A stretch of DNA of 16,025 nt from Candidatus Methylomirabilota bacterium (lineage in GTDB: Bacteria > Methylomirabilota > Methylomirabilia > Methylomirabilales > CSP1-5), in the NCBI GenBank assembly GCA_023249165.1, contig JAHFDE010000017.1, forward strand, positions 4,971-20,995. Direction: 5' to 3'. Positions 14,493-16,025 of this stretch are shown in pieces (the first letter of the stretch is position 1; each line of letters opens with the position of its first letter). The notes under the pieces are model-generated. The model saw only the letters and a program-made list of their open reading frames with translations, made no database searches and was not told the origin of the DNA. Made by a program: the position numbers and the translations under genes.

Positions 14493-15497
14493 TTAGCAGA
14501 GGGGAAGGTCGGCAGTCGCATTGAGGTCAAGCGGTGCCACCTCGCCTCGGCCAAGGCGGTAAGACCCGGCGGCGGCGATCATGGCGGCGTTGTCGGTGCA
14601 GAGCTCGGGCCGGGGCCAGTACACTTCCAGACCTTCGCTGTTCGCCCTCCTCGCCAGGTGTTGTCTGAGCGTTTGGTTACATGCCACCCCGCCGGTCAAG
14701 AGGATCCGGGAGGCCCTGACGCGCTTCGCGGCCGTGATGGCGTTACGCGTGAGGACGTCCACGACCGCCTGCTGGAAGCCGGCCGCAATGTCCGCCACCA
14801 GCTGGGGGCTCAGGGGGGAGGAGTCGAGATAGTGAATCACCGCGGTCTTGAGGCCGCTGAAGCTGAAGTCTAACGATCCATGGCCGAGGATCGGCCGCGG
14901 AAGGGGGACCGCCCTGGGATCTCCGCTCAGCGCCGCCTGCTCGATGTGGGGGCCTCCGGGGTAGGGGAGACCGAGAATCTTCGCGACCTTGTCAAAGGCC
15001 TCTCCGGCCGCGTCATCTCGGGTACAGCCCAGCAGGCGGTATGTCCCGGGGCTTTCCGCGTGGTAGAGGTGCGTGTGGCCCCCCGACGCCACCAAGGCCA
15101 CGTAGGGAGACTCGAGGTGCGGGTGGTCGAGGATACCAGCGTACAGATGCCCCTCAATGTGGTTGACCGCCACCAGAGGCTTTCCGAGGCTGTAGGCCAA
15201 CCCCTTGGCCGCGGAGACCCCCACGAGGAGAGAACCGACTAGGCCGGGGCCGACCGTGACGGCGAGCCCGGTGAGATCACCGAACTCTATGCCAGCCTCG
15301 TGAACCGCCAGTCGGATGACCGGGCCGATCGTCTCCAGATGGCGGCGGGAGGCCAGCTCTGGCACGATCCCGCCGTAGGGGGCATGCACCTTTACCTGGG
15401 ATGCCACGATGCTGGAACGAATCTTGTGCCCGCCTTCCAGCACCGCCGCCGCGGTTTCATCACACGAAGTCTCGATGCCCAGAACCAAATCCGCCAT
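14493..15497 (-). CDS. tsaD: tRNA N6-adenosine threonylcarbamoyltransferase TsaD
   Basis: Universal enzyme that transfers threonylcarbamoyl from its adenylate to A37 of ANN-reading tRNAs (t6A), acting in the cytoplasm with TsaB and TsaE. 334 residues, normal length. Motifs: GIETSCDETAAAV (7-19), the conserved block AVTVGPGLVGSLLVGVSAAK (79-98), the metal-binding NHIEGH (112-117, with H113 and H117), VASGGHTHL (136-144), DFSFSGLKTAV (210-220), GGVACN (269-274), and the metal aspartate in CTDNAAMIA (300-308, D302). The start is the ATG at 15495-15497. Only a weak GGAA-like ribosome binding site precedes it, because hairpin copy C begins 8 bases upstream. No tsaB/tsaE gene is adjacent. Confidence 0.97.
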   Translation of the reverse strand: MADLVLGIETSCDETAAAVLEGGHKIRSSIVASQVKVHAPYGGIVPELASRRHLETIGPVIRLAVHEAGIEFGDLTGLAVTVGPGLVGSLLVGVSAAKGLAYSLGKPLVAVNHIEGHLYAGILDHPHLESPYVALVASGGHTHLYHAESPGTYRLLGCTRDDAAGEAFDKVAKILGLPYPGGPHIEQAALSGDPRAVPLPRPILGHGSLDFSFSGLKTAVIHYLDSSPLSPQLVADIAAGFQQAVVDVLTRNAITAAKRVRASRILLTGGVACNQTLRQHLARRANSEGLEVYWPRPELCTDNAAMIAAAGSYRLGRGEVAPLDLNATADLPLC

Positions 15498-15505
15498 GTT
15501 CCGAA

Positions 15506-15578
15506 AGCTGTCAGCAGTCAGCAGTCCGCAGTCAGCACAGTCCGAGAAAAGCTGACAGCTGATAGCTGACGGCTGCTG
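15506..15578. repeat. Intergenic heptad-unit hairpin repeat, copy C (tsaD leader)
   Basis: Lies between the S41 peptidase stop and the tsaD start, both on the minus strand. The left arm (15506-15536, opening AGCTGTCAGCAGTCAGCAG) and the right arm (15551-15578, GCTGACAGCTGATAGCTG then ACGGCTGCTG) pair over 28 positions with about 20 matches. The loop has GAGAAAAGC at 15544-15552, identical to copy A and in the same orientation on the plus strand. Any transcript from the peptidase gene into tsaD, or from a promoter in this gap, would carry this hairpin in the tsaD leader directly beside the start codon. Confidence 0.84.
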
Positions 15579-15590
15579 TTGGCTTCTTGA

Positions 15591-16025
15591 TCAGCCGGAC
15601 GCCACCTTTCCTCCCGGGGTCCGTTCGTAAATCAGGATCGCCTTGAGGACCTCCACGGCGCGGCCGAGTTGCGGGTCGTTCTTAGGGTCGGGGGCGCTCC
15701 GGCCGAGGGGCCGGGACGGATCCCCCTCCTGTTCGCCGATGGTCTCCTGCCGCCGGTCCTTTGTCGAGCCCTGATTCTTGGTGGTCGTCGGTGCTTTGGG
15801 AGGCTCGACGACGATGTCCGGTGTGAGGCCGGCGCCGTCGATGGCGCGCTTATTGGGGGTGAAGTATTTGGCGGTGGTGAGCCTGAGCCCGGAGCCATCG
15901 TTCAGCGGAATCACGGTCTGCACCGTCCCCTTGCCAAAGGTCTGGGTCCCCACCACGACCGCCCGCTGGTGGTCCTGGAGCGCTCCCGCGACGATCTCGG
16001 AGGCACTGGCGGAGCCTTTGTTCAC
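15591..16025 (-). CDS. S41 family C-terminal processing peptidase, 3' part
   Basis: C-terminal 144 residues of a CtpA/Prc-type periplasmic serine protease; the 5' part (signal peptide, PDZ domain) lies beyond the right edge. The window opens in the catalytic motif (V)NKGSASASEIVAGALQD. By the 25-residue Ser-Lys spacing of Prc and CtpB, the nucleophile is window residue S7 and the general base K32 in TQTFGKGTVQTVIPL. LRLTTAKYFTPNKRAIDGAG and LTPDIVVEPP follow. DPQLGRAVEVLK near the C-terminus is the usual ending. Between them (about 77-115) is a hydrophilic linker longer than I expect for the family. The apparent GTG start at 16025 is an internal valine codon, not a true start. The gene precedes tsaD in the same direction. 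Confidence 0.92.
   Translation of the reverse strand: MNKGSASASEIVAGALQDHQRAVVVGTQTFGKGTVQTVIPLNDGSGLRLTTAKYFTPNKRAIDGAGLTPDIVVEPPKAPTTTKNQGSTKDRRQETIGEQEGDPSRPLGRSAPDPKNDPQLGRAVEVLKAILIYERTPGGKVASG

Noticed and set aside
14381..15578. Heptad repeats as a CRISPR array or tandem-repeat locus
   Set aside because: Units are 7 bases, arranged as inverted arms with no spacers between regular repeats, and no cas genes are near.

Overview
The window is visibly G+C-rich, densely packed chromosomal DNA from a Gram-negative (diderm) bacterium. The evidence for an outer membrane is an LPS heptose nucleotidyltransferase, an Mla/MCE lipid-transport locus, a large AsmA/YhdP-like protein and a SurA-like periplasmic chaperone. 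Gene content and the rfaE2-mfd-parvulin order suggest Methylomirabilota (NC10/Rokubacteria) or a deltaproteobacterial relative. That is an inference from gene style, since no rRNA or marker tree is available. No tRNA, rRNA, CRISPR array, phage gene or transposase was seen, and no gene-free stretch exceeds 300 bases.

Layout, left to right. (1) 9-1871: two permease genes of a peptide/nickel-type ABC importer (DppB/DppC families); the rest of that operon is outside the window. (2) 1895-9097: a promoter, then a small LapA-like membrane protein, a lipoprotein, MlaE permease, MlaF ATPase, MCE protein MlaD and a 1171-residue AsmA-like protein. All run in one direction and several overlap by a few bases, so this looks like one lipid-transport/envelope module. 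(3) 9112-14374: a candidate promoter and 5' leader, then rfaE2 (LPS heptose), mfd (transcription-coupled repair) and a SurA-like PPIase, chained by ATGA and TGATG overlaps. (4) 14493-16025, minus strand: tsaD (tRNA t6A synthesis) and the 3' part of an S41 C-terminal processing peptidase gene.

The genes are mostly conserved envelope or housekeeping functions. The least ordinary material is repetitive. Three intergenic hairpin elements built from a 7-nt unit (around 4396, 14381 and 15506) share loop or arm sequence. Two different palindromes lie in frame inside mfd (10480-10524 and 11505-11568). Each adds about 20 residues to an inter-domain loop of Mfd, which together account for its extra length over the E. 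coli protein. The MCE protein also carries a tail of four units with an exact 37-residue period. I did not find a convincing new defence, mobile or biosynthetic system; the in-frame palindromes and the MCE-AsmA locus are the best leads.
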